Source: Verrucomicrobium spinosum DSM 4136 = JCM 18804 (GTDB lineage Bacteria; Verrucomicrobiota; Verrucomicrobiia; Verrucomicrobiales; Verrucomicrobiaceae). From it: a DNA stretch of 64,000 bases. The stretch is from assembly GCF_000172155.1 (NCBI RefSeq), contig NZ_ABIZ01000001.1, forward strand, positions 6,109,105-6,173,104, read 5' to 3'. Below the pieces are notes generated by a model that worked only from the letters and a program-made list of their open reading frames with translations, was not told the origin of the DNA and did not search any database. Positions 1 to 8,427 of this stretch are shown in pieces (within the stretch, counting starts at the first letter, position 1; every line of letters starts with the position of its first letter). A program made the translations under genes and the position numbers.

Positions 1-232
1 GGGCTTCCGCCAGGAACTCCGCCACTGCATGGGCCACGCCACGGTCTCCCTTGGCGCTGAACATGAAGTACGTCTCCGGCATGGTCTCCTGCGGCTGCTC
101 CCAGGTGAAATAGTGGTTCAGCGTCTCCGCCAGCGCCTCCCGCACATCCGTATCGGTCAGCTCCTCATGATCTTGGGCCAGATCTTCAAGGGCTTGATAC
201 AAATGGCCAACGGCGTCTCTGAGCGAGGTCAT
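1..232 (-). CDS. Hypothetical protein, 3' end cut off by the window edge
   Basis: Reading on the minus strand from the ATG at 232, 77 codons remain open to the window edge, so only the N-terminal part is visible. The peptide begins MTSLRDAVGHLYQALEDL and is acidic and probably helical; it continues with a segment containing NHYFTWEQP and ends in FSAKGDRGVAHAVAEF. No signal peptide or membrane segment is seen. I do not recognise the family. It is the last gene of a minus-strand run that starts at the VOC protein at 2995. The open frame and sensible composition support a real gene, but the function is unknown. Confidence 0.5.
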   Translation of the reverse strand, partial: MTSLRDAVGHLYQALEDLAQDHEELTDTDVREALAETLNHYFTWEQPQETMPETYFMFSAKGDRGVAHAVAEFLAEA

Positions 233-463
233 GGGGGTAGGTGATGAAATATTTTTTTGGCGAACGCAAGAATACCAGGGTGAGCCCTCTGCTCCTGCCC
301 CGACCGCCCCGCCATATCACCCGAACTCCCTGTTGTCCACCCCCTCGCAGCACTTTTACCCGTTCCATCATCCCAAAGCACCACTTTTCCTCTTCAGGCT
401 TTTGGGAAGGGTCCACCCCTGCCAGCATCCCGGCAGACGGTCTCGACAGATCCCGGCGGCGGT

Positions 464-679
464 TCAGGATCTAACTTTTTCTCCTGAAAAAAATCGTCGC
501 AGCCCGATCCAGATCAGGGCCGCATAGACCTCACCTCGGGGGCGCCACACTTCCATGCACGGCTCCTTCCCAGGGAACGGTTGCCGGTACGAGTCACTTT
601 GATCTTTTCTGGCTTTTTTGAATCGAACCGCCCAGACGATCAATGCTGGCCCTGCAAGAAGTCGAAACAAAAAGCGCAC
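464..679 (-). CDS. Possible small membrane protein, unknown function
   Basis: A 71-residue frame with an N-terminal hydrophobic stretch (LFRLLAGPALIVWAV) followed by a very basic segment (RFKKARKDQ). This would suit a small single-span membrane protein with a cytoplasmic basic tail. It lies 30 bases downstream of the broken M28 peptidase relic on the same strand, in a region of decayed genes, so it may itself be a remnant or a chance frame. No family was recognised. The 231 bases between it and the next gene (233-463) hold nothing that I can identify. Confidence 0.3.
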   Translation of the reverse strand: MRFLFRLLAGPALIVWAVRFKKARKDQSDSYRQPFPGKEPCMEVWRPRGEVYAALIWIGLRRFFSGEKVRS

Positions 680-709
680 AGGCCATCTTTCTTTTGCGCA
701 CGACTTTGC

Positions 710-1374
710 TCAGCGTTCACTGCGCCCCTTGGCACCCACCAAATAGCCCACCACCATTTTCGTCACATCCGCCATGGCTTCGTAGTCCAGCATTTCAGGA
801 AGATCGCTAGGCCGATGGTAGTGGGGGTTGCGAAAGTTGGAAGCGCCTGTCCACATGAGCGCCGGCAACCCGGCTTTCCAGAATGGAGTATGGTCGCTCC
901 GCAACAGATCGCCAAAGACCTTCTCCAGGCCGCACAACACCTTCAGCGATACAAGGGGCGAGCGACTGCCCCATGTGCCCACCGCCCGCAATACTTTAGA
1001 TGCGATCCGGTTGGACTTGGAGTTGCTCACGAGACCGATAAAGTTTCCTTGATCCGGAAGGGAGACAGGCAGCCCCTTCGGCTTGCCCTGTGATCCCGGT
1101 GCTGTCGTAAAGGATAGACTCCCTCTGGCGTCCGCTGGTCGCCTTCTATGGACTTTGCCCCCACTGGTTGTCCGCCCAAGGACACTAGATACACCACCAA
1201 GACCTTGTTATGTTTCCACACCGTCAGCGTCCGTTGCGACTTGATTACCACGAGCCGGTCAGCCCTGGTCCCCTTGGGCAACGGTGAGGCTGGCCAGTTG
1301 GCCCACACCAGAAGGAGGACCACCACGCTGGAGCCAGCCAAAACGGCTCGCGATCCAACTTTGAGAAACGACAT
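710..1374 (-). pseudogene. Chimeric relic: L,D-transpeptidase N-terminus joined to M28 peptidase C-terminus
   Basis: Two unrelated gene pieces abut on the minus strand. From the ATG at 1374 to about 1114 the frame encodes a membrane anchor (VGSRAVLAGSSVVVLLLVW) and the first half of a YkuD-type L,D-transpeptidase, including RLVVIKSQRTLTVW and GDQRTPEGVY. The catalytic SxGCxR half is absent. From about 1108 to the stop at 710, in another frame, comes the C-terminal third of an M28 zinc aminopeptidase: PGSQGKPKGLP, then SDHTPFWKAGLPALMW, then ASNFRNPHYHRPSD. The M28 N-terminus with most metal ligands is missing. A deletion between two neighbouring genes would explain this. Neither half should be functional. 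The family assignments come from motif recall. Confidence 0.7.
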
Positions 1375-1443
1375 GATCTCCAAACTGACCGGTCGCTGCG
1401 TCCCGGCAATCGCTTCTCTGTCCTTTGACAAGCACTGCGCTGA

Positions 1444-2154
1444 CTACGGATCCGCCAAGACGATCCATCGATGCAACGTCACCTTGGTTCCGAACCAATG
1501 GTTCTCATCCCGCCTTCCATCCAGCGTCGCTACCTTCTCCAGTCCAGGGTCCGCCTGGATCCAGCGATTCCCACCCACATAGACAAGCACATGAGCTCCA
1601 CCCTGAGTCACTGCCAGATCTCCCGGTTTCAGTCCGGCATAGTCCATCTCCTTCACGGTGCCCTTGCGCCCCAGTGATACCGTGTAGCCCCGGTAGCCTT
1701 CACTCAAGGCCTTCGCGCTGGCGTCATACCACCAATGCTCCAGCGCCATGCGTAACGCGCCGCCATCCGCGTGCCCCGTCCCATAGGCCATCAACGCTTG
1801 GCGCAAAGACCGGCGCGGCAGACCCGAGCAATCAATCCCTCGATACGCCTCCCCTCCCCAATGATAGGGTGAGCCCTCGAACCCCGACAATGCCTCCACA
1901 TAGCGTCGTCGCAGTTCCACTTCGTCCATCTTCCGCCCCGGCAGCAAGAACGGCAGCGCCACCAGTCCCGGCAGCATCGCCCAGCCAAGGCGAAACCCTT
2001 TGCTCGGCCATGCCAGGATCAGCACTCCTAGCCACACCACGGCAATAGAGCCCACCAACGCCAACCGGAGCATTGCGCTGCTCACGGGATTGATCGAGAT
2101 CAACGCCATCGCCAGCACCGCCCCCACCGTCATCAAAATCACCAACCTTCTCAT
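1444..2154 (-). CDS. NlpC/P60 family cell-wall peptidase with N-terminal membrane segments
   Basis: A predicted cysteine peptidase that would cleave peptidoglycan stem peptides. From the chosen ATG at 2154 (MRRLVILMTVG), two or three hydrophobic segments fill about the first 75 residues. The NlpC/P60 domain follows, with the catalytic cysteine in GIDCSGL and the histidine in GGAHVLVYVG; the later region contains PGDLAV, which is usual in the family. GGAGGG lies 12 bases before this ATG, supporting it over an upstream in-frame start that would overlap the preceding gene. The product is probably anchored with its catalytic domain outside the cytoplasm. The next gene downstream was a wall transpeptidase that is now broken, so this may have been a wall-remodelling group. 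Confidence 0.8.
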   Translation of the reverse strand: MRRLVILMTVGAVLAMALISINPVSSAMLRLALVGSIAVVWLGVLILAWPSKGFRLGWAMLPGLVALPFLLPGRKMDEVELRRRYVEALSGFEGSPYHWGGEAYRGIDCSGLPRRSLRQALMAYGTGHADGGALRMALEHWWYDASAKALSEGYRGYTVSLGRKGTVKEMDYAGLKPGDLAVTQGGAHVLVYVGGNRWIQADPGLEKVATLDGRRDENHWFGTKVTLHRWIVLADP

Positions 2155-2173
2155 TGTCGCGTCATACCCTCCA

Positions 2174-2587
2174 TCACTCCTTCGTCGCCCCCCTCTTTTT
2201 CGGATCATCCCGCTCCACCTTGTGCTTGTCCAGGAGACGGTTCATGAGCGACTCCACTACCGGACTGGGAAAGGGTTTAACCTTGTTCTGCGGTACCATC
2301 GCACCGTAAATGGCCAACTCACTGCACTTGAAGCAGATCAGCACGCCTGTTTCACCGTCCGGCAACAAACCGACACCGCCCTCGGGCGATTCCGCCGCAG
2401 ACAACAAACCTCTCAACGCGAACCCGAACCCCAATGCACCGAACCACCCCTTCATATCATTCTTGATCTCAGACAGTCGTAGTAGCACCCCTCCACCAAA
2501 CAGTTTCATATGTCGCAACTCAAACGTCCCACTCTGTGAAACGCCGTGACCGCTATGGTTAAATCTCATTTTGCCCCCATTCTTCAT
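2174..2587 (-). CDS. Hypothetical protein
   Basis: A 137-residue frame ending 19 bases before the NlpC/P60 gene, on the same strand, so the two may be cotranscribed. The start is uncertain. Internal methionines give shorter forms, and the one near 2455 (MKGWFGALGFGFALRGLLSAAES) would start with a plausible signal or anchor sequence. The remainder contains GVLICFKCSELAIYG and ends in a lysine-rich tail. The FKCSEL segment resembles the kind of small secreted or lipid-anchored proteins common in this phylum, but no family was recognised. Confidence rests on the open frame and its place in the operon only. Confidence 0.5.
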   Translation of the reverse strand: MKNGGKMRFNHSGHGVSQSGTFELRHMKLFGGGVLLRLSEIKNDMKGWFGALGFGFALRGLLSAAESPEGGVGLLPDGETGVLICFKCSELAIYGAMVPQNKVKPFPSPVVESLMNRLLDKHKVERDDPKKRGATKE

Positions 2588-2602
2588 CTTGTTAATCCTG
2601 TC

Positions 2603-2995
2603 TTAGGAAGGCACCTCCCCATACACCGCCACTTCCACCAGATTCAGATCCGGATCACGGAAATAAACCGACGTGATCAACCCCATCGCACCCGTCCTCG
2701 GCACCGGCCCCTCTGTGACAAACACATGCTGCGCCGCCAGATGAGCCAACACCACATCCATGGGTGACGTCGTGATCAAACAAAGATCGGCCGAGCCCGG
2801 TGTTGGATGCATGGCGTGCGGAGCCACGGGGGCGGCTGCCGGATGCAAATTGATCTTCTGTTGACCGAACTTAAGAGCCCGACGTCCACCAGCAAACGTC
2901 ACCACCTCCATGCCCAGCACGCGAGCATAGAAGGCGCAGGATGCGTCAACATCACGCACTGTGAGCACGATGTGGTCAAGGCGCTGGATGATCAT
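2603..2995 (-). CDS. VOC family (glyoxalase/dioxygenase superfamily) protein
   Basis: This 130-residue protein fills one vicinal-oxygen-chelate unit pair. It opens with IQRLDHIVLTVRDVDASCAFY, where the histidine is the usual first metal ligand. It continues with the conserved FYARVLGMEVV and INLHP segments and closes with VYFRDPDLNLVEVAVY, supplying the terminal glutamate ligand. The length is typical of small soluble VOC enzymes (glyoxalase I-like or 'virulence protein' subgroup). The substrate cannot be read from sequence. It is the first gene of the minus-strand run that continues into the hypothetical and NlpC/P60 genes, 15 bases upstream of the former. Confidence 0.88.
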   Translation of the reverse strand: MIIQRLDHIVLTVRDVDASCAFYARVLGMEVVTFAGGRRALKFGQQKINLHPAAAPVAPHAMHPTPGSADLCLITTSPMDVVLAHLAAQHVFVTEGPVPRTGAMGLITSVYFRDPDLNLVEVAVYGEVPS

Positions 2996-3189
2996 GGGAG
3001 TCGCATTGGGGGTGAATCGTTGCCACTTTTCTCGCCCTCGACCTCCCTGTTGACATCACAACCGGACTGCAAACCGCCAGGGAATGGTCAAGAATGCTGC
3101 GAAATTTGTTGAAGATCTTTTCAAGACTACCTGCCCCTCTGGTATCACGCAATCAAATCCACCCAATTGCAGTTCAAAACCCCGGGCTG

Positions 3190-4530
3190 TCAGTCCTTCA
3201 ACAATCCGGCCCATCCCGTCTCCAGGAACTTCCCCTTCCATTCCGCCCGGGAAAGCTTGCCGCGCGCGTTCGGCACGAGGTCCTGCCGCAGCCAGTACCG
3301 ACGGGGGCGCTGCCAGCCTGGAAGACGTTCCCCCATCCAGCGCACCAAGTCCTCCTGCCGGACTCCGGCGGAAGCGTCCACATTCACACAGGCCACCGTT
3401 TCCTCGCACCGCACCTCGTCCGCGCTGGGCACGCCGAAGACGACGCAGTGGCGGACACCGTCGCACGTGAGCAGGGCCGCCTCCACCTCGGCAGGGTTCA
3501 GCTTTCTGCCTGCGACATTGATGGTGTCACTGAGGCGTCCCCGCATGGTCACTCCACCGGTCTCGACATTAAGGTCCACCACATCACAGGTGCGAAACTT
3601 CCCGCCCCCCAAGGTTGCACGATCCTCGGTTTCCGCAGGCCAATAGCCCTCCCCCACCGCCGGACTGTGCACACATAGGCACCCGTCCTCCCCCAGCGTC
3701 AGCCCCGCCCCGTGCATGGCCTGGCCGGCGTAGCTGGCATCGCTCCGCGGTTCGGGGCTGGCATCATAGGCAATGCCGCCGCACTCGCTGGAGCCGTAGA
3801 AGTTGTGGATCTTGATCCCGGCCTGCGCAAAGACCTCCTCCTCCAGCTGGAGGGGCAAAGGAGCCCCTGCCGAGATGGCCAGGGCAATGGGCGCATCCTT
3901 CAACAATCCCGCCTGGTGCCAGGCCCGCCACATGGCAGGGACAGCGGGCACTGTGTAGCGAATGCCCAATGCGTGTGCCTGCCTTTTGGATGATGGCATG
4001 GGATCCGGCACCAGCACCATGGGGTGCCCCTGGAGAAGCAGCGGCAGGATCAGGTTGGAAAATCCGTAGCTATGGGCGAGGGAGATCACAGCCAGATTTG
4101 GGCATGAGACGTCCAGACCCATGGTCTGTCGGATGTTTTCCCCGTCCGCCGCCAGCTGGTCGCCGCGAAAGAGCACCCCCCGAGGCTGCCCCGTGGAACC
4201 AGAGGTGAACTTGATGTGGCAGATCTCTGGCGGGAAGCACACCCGCTGACTCGCAGCCTCCGCCAAGAGGGGCGGAGTATCCAGCTCCACCGGGCAGAGG
4301 ACCGCATCGTCTCTCCACGCCCGCAGGCACTCCAGCACGAGTTGTCGCGCCCCGCCCACCCCACGGACGGTGGCCACATGGACCTGCCTGGGCGTGAGTG
4401 GGGGCAACATGGCAACCTCTTCATGCAGAGCAGAGAAGGTCCACTGCTCTCCCGTGGCTGCGTCCCTCACCGCCACAGCATCGGCGTGCCGGTTCAGAGT
4501 CTGCAGCCAGAGGTCGTAGAGAGTGGGCAT
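3190..4530 (-). CDS. AMP-dependent acyl/aryl-CoA (or ACP) ligase of the polyketide locus
   Basis: An adenylate-forming enzyme that would activate a carboxylic acid as acyl-AMP and load it on CoA or an acyl carrier protein. The 446 residues include the phosphate-binding loop TSGSTGQPRG (109-118), the FYGSSE motif (244-249), the hinge region GRLSDTINVAGRKL (331-344) and the C-terminal catalytic lysine in ARGK (about 425). All core motifs are present although the protein is shorter than the usual 500-550 residues. ATG at 4530 is used; a TTG just upstream is possible. It is transcribed away from the ketosynthase genes across a 331-base gap, as starter-unit ligases often are in aryl-polyene-like clusters. 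Confidence 0.85.
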   Translation of the reverse strand: MPTLYDLWLQTLNRHADAVAVRDAATGEQWTFSALHEEVAMLPPLTPRQVHVATVRGVGGARQLVLECLRAWRDDAVLCPVELDTPPLLAEAASQRVCFPPEICHIKFTSGSTGQPRGVLFRGDQLAADGENIRQTMGLDVSCPNLAVISLAHSYGFSNLILPLLLQGHPMVLVPDPMPSSKRQAHALGIRYTVPAVPAMWRAWHQAGLLKDAPIALAISAGAPLPLQLEEEVFAQAGIKIHNFYGSSECGGIAYDASPEPRSDASYAGQAMHGAGLTLGEDGCLCVHSPAVGEGYWPAETEDRATLGGGKFRTCDVVDLNVETGGVTMRGRLSDTINVAGRKLNPAEVEAALLTCDGVRHCVVFGVPSADEVRCEETVACVNVDASAGVRQEDLVRWMGERLPGWQRPRRYWLRQDLVPNARGKLSRAEWKGKFLETGWAGLLKD

Positions 4531-4861
4531 CAATCAAGATAGGCAAGAAGAAGGACTAGACCCGGTGTCGGGCAGCCAGAATAGGAGCGTCCGGAACCAA
4601 ACCGCTAACTAGGCCCATCCAACCCGTTTCGCAAGCAGTCGCCACATCGAAGGCCCCGACATGTGTGTGGATTCAGGGCCCGTCATTGACCATGACAGCG
4701 TCTCTGCCTGATTCCCCCCCGGTCGTCCCGTCACCAAGCCCTCACACTCAACAAACACCCCATGAACGAAACACCATCAAGCACCTGCCCCCCCTCCGTC
4801 CATTGCCAACCTTGAACTCGGACCAAGATCCCCTTGAGCGTCCCTCGCACCCTCGCTAGAG
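4531..4861. promoter_or_regulatory. Divergent intergenic region of the polyketide locus
   Basis: This stretch separates the ligase (minus) and the ketosynthase (plus) and must hold the promoters for both arms. I see no convincing -10/-35 pair, operator palindrome or riboswitch. A GGTGGAGG purine run occurs at 4861-4868, next to the first possible ketosynthase start. The assignment as regulatory rests on gene orientation only. Confidence 0.4.
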
Positions 4862-4891
4862 GTGGAGGTTCATTTCACCCGTCATTCCTCC

Positions 4892-6166
4892 ATGCCGTAT
4901 CCCTCCTCCCCCTCCCCCGGCGCGCCCTTTCGCGTAGCGGTCACAGGTGTGGGCATCATCACGTCCATGGGCATCGGGTGGCGCCAGAATGCCGACGGAT
5001 TCCGTGAGGGGCGGCAGGCACTGCGCCCCATTACCCTCTTCGATGCCTCCAGCCAGCGGGTGCAGCGTGCCGGCGAGGTGGTTTTTGACCAACCCTTGCC
5101 TCCCACCCGGCTAGGTCGGCGGCAACTGGCCCGCTTGGATAGAGCCTCCCGCCTGCTGATTCACGCTGGCACAGAAGCTTTCGCCCAGAGTGGCTGGACA
5201 GCCAATGGTGATGCAGACGGCCCTCCTGCCGCAGAGATTCCCATTGTGCTCGGCACCAGCGCAGGTGCCATGGCGGTGGGTGAGAGCTACTATCGCCAGA
5301 AGGTGGAGACACCGGGCACGGCCCACTCGCTGCCACACAAGGTGATCCTGTACCAACCGCACACACAGGCTCAGTTCCTGGCCGATGCCCTGGGCGTCCA
5401 AGGCCCTGTGACAATGATCTCCAATGCGTGCGCGTCTGGAGCGAATGCGATTGGCCACGCCTTCCGGCTCATCAAAACGGGTCGTGCATCCAGGGCCATC
5501 GCTGGCGGCTACGACGCGCTGGCCCAGATGGTCTTTGCGGGCTTCGACTCGCTTCAAGCTCTGAGCACCACCTTACCTCGCCCTTTCGACGCCCAACGCG
5601 ACGGGCTCGCCTTGGGTGAAGGCGCAGCCGTTTTCACTCTGGAGCGCTATGAAGACGCCGTGAGTCGTGGGGCCACGATCCTCGCAGAAGTCACCGGATA
5701 CGGGGCGGCGACGGATCTCCACCACCTGACTCAACCCCACCCCCAGGGAGACGCAGCGCTCATCAGCATGACCCGCGCCTGCATGGAAGCCGACGTACCG
5801 CCCAGCCAGGTGCAATACATCAATTCCCACGGCACTGGCACGCCGCTCAATGATGTGGCAGAAGGCATGGCCATCCAGCGCTGGGCTGGCCCACACACTA
5901 CGGGCTTGATGGTCAGCAGTACCAAGGGAGCCATCGGTCACCTCCTCGGCGGTGCAGGGGCCGTCGAGGCCGCCATCTGCGTGATCGCCTTGCGCGAAGG
6001 TTTTGTGCCGCCCAATTCGCCAGTCTCAAATCCAGACCCCGTCTGCACCTTCGATCTGGTGCGCGAGCCCCGTCATGCGGAGCTCGACTGCGTCTTGACC
6101 AATTCATTCGGCTTCGGCGGAGCCAATGCCACCCTGGTGCTCCAGAGCACCCCTTCCAGACCGTGA
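4892..6166 (+). CDS. Beta-ketoacyl-ACP synthase (catalytic ketosynthase, KAS II / type II PKS-like)
   Basis: A condensing enzyme that would extend an ACP-bound acyl chain with malonyl-ACP. Counting from ATG 4892, the catalytic triad is complete: Cys180 in SNACASGANAIGHA, His313 in NSHGTGTPLND and His350 in KGAIGHLLGGAG. The N-terminal RVAVTGVGIITSMG and C-terminal NSFGFGGANA are the usual ketosynthase signatures. The length of 424 residues matches the family. A GTG at 4862 gives a form ten residues longer, and the start is unresolved. The stop overlaps the first codon of the next gene, implying translational coupling with the chain-length-factor-like partner. The product is unknown; aryl-polyene-type chemistry is an inference from context. 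Confidence 0.9.
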   Translation: MPYPSSPSPGAPFRVAVTGVGIITSMGIGWRQNADGFREGRQALRPITLFDASSQRVQRAGEVVFDQPLPPTRLGRRQLARLDRASRLLIHAGTEAFAQSGWTANGDADGPPAAEIPIVLGTSAGAMAVGESYYRQKVETPGTAHSLPHKVILYQPHTQAQFLADALGVQGPVTMISNACASGANAIGHAFRLIKTGRASRAIAGGYDALAQMVFAGFDSLQALSTTLPRPFDAQRDGLALGEGAAVFTLERYEDAVSRGATILAEVTGYGAATDLHHLTQPHPQGDAALISMTRACMEADVPPSQVQYINSHGTGTPLNDVAEGMAIQRWAGPHTTGLMVSSTKGAIGHLLGGAGAVEAAICVIALREGFVPPNSPVSNPDPVCTFDLVREPRHAELDCVLTNSFGFGGANATLVLQSTPSRP

Positions 6167-7284
6167 CACCGCCGACTTCCTCCATGTCCCCGTCTTCAGG
6201 TTCTTCCACACCCATCTGTCTCACCGGCTGGGGGGCCGTCTCCCCAGCGGGCTGGAACGCCACCACCCTGGCAGACGCCGTACTGGCGGGAATACCGCTG
6301 CCCCATGCCGCAGAGCGACGCGTCCCAGAGGCCCAGGAGCGGAAGTTCCGACGCGTGCCCCCCATCCCTGTCACGCCAGAATGGATGAAGCTACCCCGTC
6401 TGCGCCGCACCACCTCAGCGGCGCGCCATGCCGTGCACGCTGCCATGCAGGCTCTGGGCGAAGGCAATCTGGAGGCGATCCGCAGCAGCGGACGCCGCAT
6501 TGGCACTATTTTCTGCACCATGAGCGGCTGCGTACAGTTCAGCCGCCGGTTCTACGCCGAAGTCCTGGCAAATCCCCTCCTGGCCAGCCCTATCCTCTTT
6601 CCCGAGACTGTGTACAATGCGCCAGCCAGCCATGTCTCCTCGCTGCTCGGCTCTCCAGAGATGAACTACACGCTGGTGGGAGACTCCGCCCAGTTCCTCG
6701 CTGGGCTGGATCTGGCGGCTCAGTGGCTGGATGACGGTCTGGTCGATGCCTGTCTCGTGATCGCCGCTGAGGAGCTGGACTGGATCTCTGACGAGGCACT
6801 TCTGCTCTTTGCTCCCCACGGGGTGGCCGCAGAAGGAGCCGCTGCGGTGTTGCTGGAGAAGGACACATCTATGTCGGAAACGCCCCCCGGCGTCACTCTG
6901 CACGCGGTCACCGAGGCCTTCAGCTATGGTCAAGGACGCGATCGGGCTCAAGCTGCGGCGGCTGTCCGTGGCACTCTCGAACCCCTTGCCGAGCCGGGCA
7001 CGGTGTTGTGTGAAGGCTCCTACCCCGATACCCAGCCCGGCCCCCGCACCAGAGGTGATACCACCGAACAGAACCTCTGGCAGGACTGGGGCGGTCCTCG
7101 GTACGGGGTCAAGCCAGTGGTGGGAGAGGGCTTCGCCATCACCTCCGGCTGGCAGACGGTGCTCGCATGTGAGCTGCTCCAGCGGGGCCTTGCCAGCCAG
7201 GCCCTCATCAGTGCTGTGGGCCTCACCCAGCAGGCCATGGGCGCTATGCTGAAGGGTTCCCTCCATGAGCCTCTCCAGCCCTGA
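6163..7284 (+). CDS. Chain-length-factor-like ketosynthase lacking catalytic residues
   Basis: A ketosynthase-fold protein that should pair with the upstream active enzyme. The N-terminal PICLTGWGAVSPAGWNATT matches ketosynthases. At the active-site position the protein has VGDSAQFLAG instead of a NACASG-type motif, so the nucleophilic cysteine is gone. The HGTGT motif is replaced by a segment around LCEGSYPDTQPG, and the second histidine region reads VVGEGFAITSGWQ. Loss of Cys/His/His together with retained fold is what chain-length factors and decarboxylase-type KS-beta subunits show. The frame opens with GTG at 6163, overlapping the previous stop; ATG 6184 is an alternative. At 373 residues it is somewhat short for the family. 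Confidence 0.75.
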   Translation: MTPPTSSMSPSSGSSTPICLTGWGAVSPAGWNATTLADAVLAGIPLPHAAERRVPEAQERKFRRVPPIPVTPEWMKLPRLRRTTSAARHAVHAAMQALGEGNLEAIRSSGRRIGTIFCTMSGCVQFSRRFYAEVLANPLLASPILFPETVYNAPASHVSSLLGSPEMNYTLVGDSAQFLAGLDLAAQWLDDGLVDACLVIAAEELDWISDEALLLFAPHGVAAEGAAAVLLEKDTSMSETPPGVTLHAVTEAFSYGQGRDRAQAAAAVRGTLEPLAEPGTVLCEGSYPDTQPGPRTRGDTTEQNLWQDWGGPRYGVKPVVGEGFAITSGWQTVLACELLQRGLASQALISAVGLTQQAMGAMLKGSLHEPLQP

Positions 7285-7352
7285 CCCCCCCTCACAGCAG
7301 ATTCCACCGTATTATTTCGTTCCCCCCTCTTCTTCAAAAGCACCCTTTTTCA

Positions 7353-8081
7353 ATGCCCACAGTCACTCTCATCACCGGCGGCAATGGCGGCCTGGGCATC
7401 GCCCTCGCCACCGCATTTCTCCAGGCCGCCCCTGACAATGTCGTCTGGCTGGGCGTTCGCAACCGCCGGAACAAAGCGGAAGCCCTCGCGGAGGAGCACC
7501 CTAAGCGCTGCCACCTCATCCCGCTAAATGTGACCGTTGATACAGAGTGGACGGCCGCCATTTCAGAGATCCTCAGCGCTTCAGGCAGGCTGGATGTACT
7601 GGTGAACAATGCCGGGCATCACGAGGATGCGCTGTTGGCCACCATGTCCGATGCCATCTGGCAGGACGTCCTGCAGAGCAACCTGACCGGCACCTTCCTG
7701 GGCTGCCGAGCCGTGGTGAAACACATGATGGGACAGCGCTTCGGCCGCATCATCAACATCTCCTCCCTCAGCGCGCTGATGGCCCCCGCAGGCCAGACCA
7801 ACTATGCCGCCGCCAAGGCAGGCATCATCGGTCTCACCCAGAGCTTTGCCAAGGAAGTGGCGCGCGCCGGCATCACCGTGAATGCTGTCTGCCCGGGCTA
7901 CATCGAGACCGACGCCCTGGTCCAGATGTCTCCTGAGGAGCGCCGGGCCGCCGCCATGCGGGTACCCATGCGCCGCCTGGGCAAGCCGGAAGAAGTGGCC
8001 GCCGCCGTCCTTTTCCTTGCATCCCCGTCGGCTGCCTATATCACAGGAGCCGCCCTCAAGATCGACGGTGGCATCCTCTGA
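7353..8081 (+). CDS. FabG-like 3-oxoacyl-ACP reductase (SDR family)
   Basis: A short-chain dehydrogenase/reductase that would reduce the beta-keto group produced by the neighbouring ketosynthase pair, using NADPH. The cofactor loop is TGGNGGLG (residues 8-15) and the NNAG motif is at 85-88. The catalytic Ser138, Tyr151 and Lys155 (ISS and NYAAAKAG) fall at the same numbers as in E. coli FabG. The 242-residue length is typical. The C-terminal LASPSAAYITG and IDGG motifs are also canonical. It sits 68 bases after the chain-length factor and 82 before the ACP, so a single plus-strand operon is likely. Confidence 0.88.
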   Translation: MPTVTLITGGNGGLGIALATAFLQAAPDNVVWLGVRNRRNKAEALAEEHPKRCHLIPLNVTVDTEWTAAISEILSASGRLDVLVNNAGHHEDALLATMSDAIWQDVLQSNLTGTFLGCRAVVKHMMGQRFGRIINISSLSALMAPAGQTNYAAAKAGIIGLTQSFAKEVARAGITVNAVCPGYIETDALVQMSPEERRAAAMRVPMRRLGKPEEVAAAVLFLASPSAAYITGAALKIDGGIL

Positions 8082-8163
8082 GCCCAACACCTCCGATCCC
8101 TCTGCAAGGCCCTCCTCACCCTGCTTCAAAGTTTTCGTCCAACTCCGATCCGACCCCAGCAAA

Positions 8164-8427
8164 ATGGCAGACCTCGACCTCGACGCCCTTCGGCAGCAAA
8201 TCAAAGAAGCCATGGTGGAAGAACTCATGCTCCCCCAGGGTGCAGATGAAATCGCCAGCGATGCCGCCATCTTCAGCCCAGAGGGTCTCGGCCTCGACAG
8301 TGTGGACGCCCTTCAACTCGCCGTCGCCCTGGAGAAACGCTTCGGCCTGAAGCTCGCCGATGCCGCCGCCGCCCGCGAGGTGCTGCGCTCCGTGGACACC
8401 ATCGCCGCCGCCATCCAGGCGAAGTAG
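8164..8427 (+). CDS. Acyl carrier protein
   Basis: An 87-residue acidic carrier protein that holds the growing chain on a phosphopantetheine arm. The attachment serine is Ser46 in LGLDSVDAL; the more common motif is DSL, so the valine is a mild variant seen in carrier proteins of secondary-metabolite pathways. The four-helix ACP pattern is visible: DLDALRQQIKEAM, then the modification loop, then ALQLAVALEKRFG, then TIAAAIQAK. ATG 8164 was chosen because the longer open frame upstream overlaps the reductase and is shadow sequence. It is the last gene of the plus-strand polyketide arm. No phosphopantetheinyl transferase is in view. Confidence 0.85.
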   Translation: MADLDLDALRQQIKEAMVEELMLPQGADEIASDAAIFSPEGLGLDSVDALQLAVALEKRFGLKLADAAAAREVLRSVDTIAAAIQAK

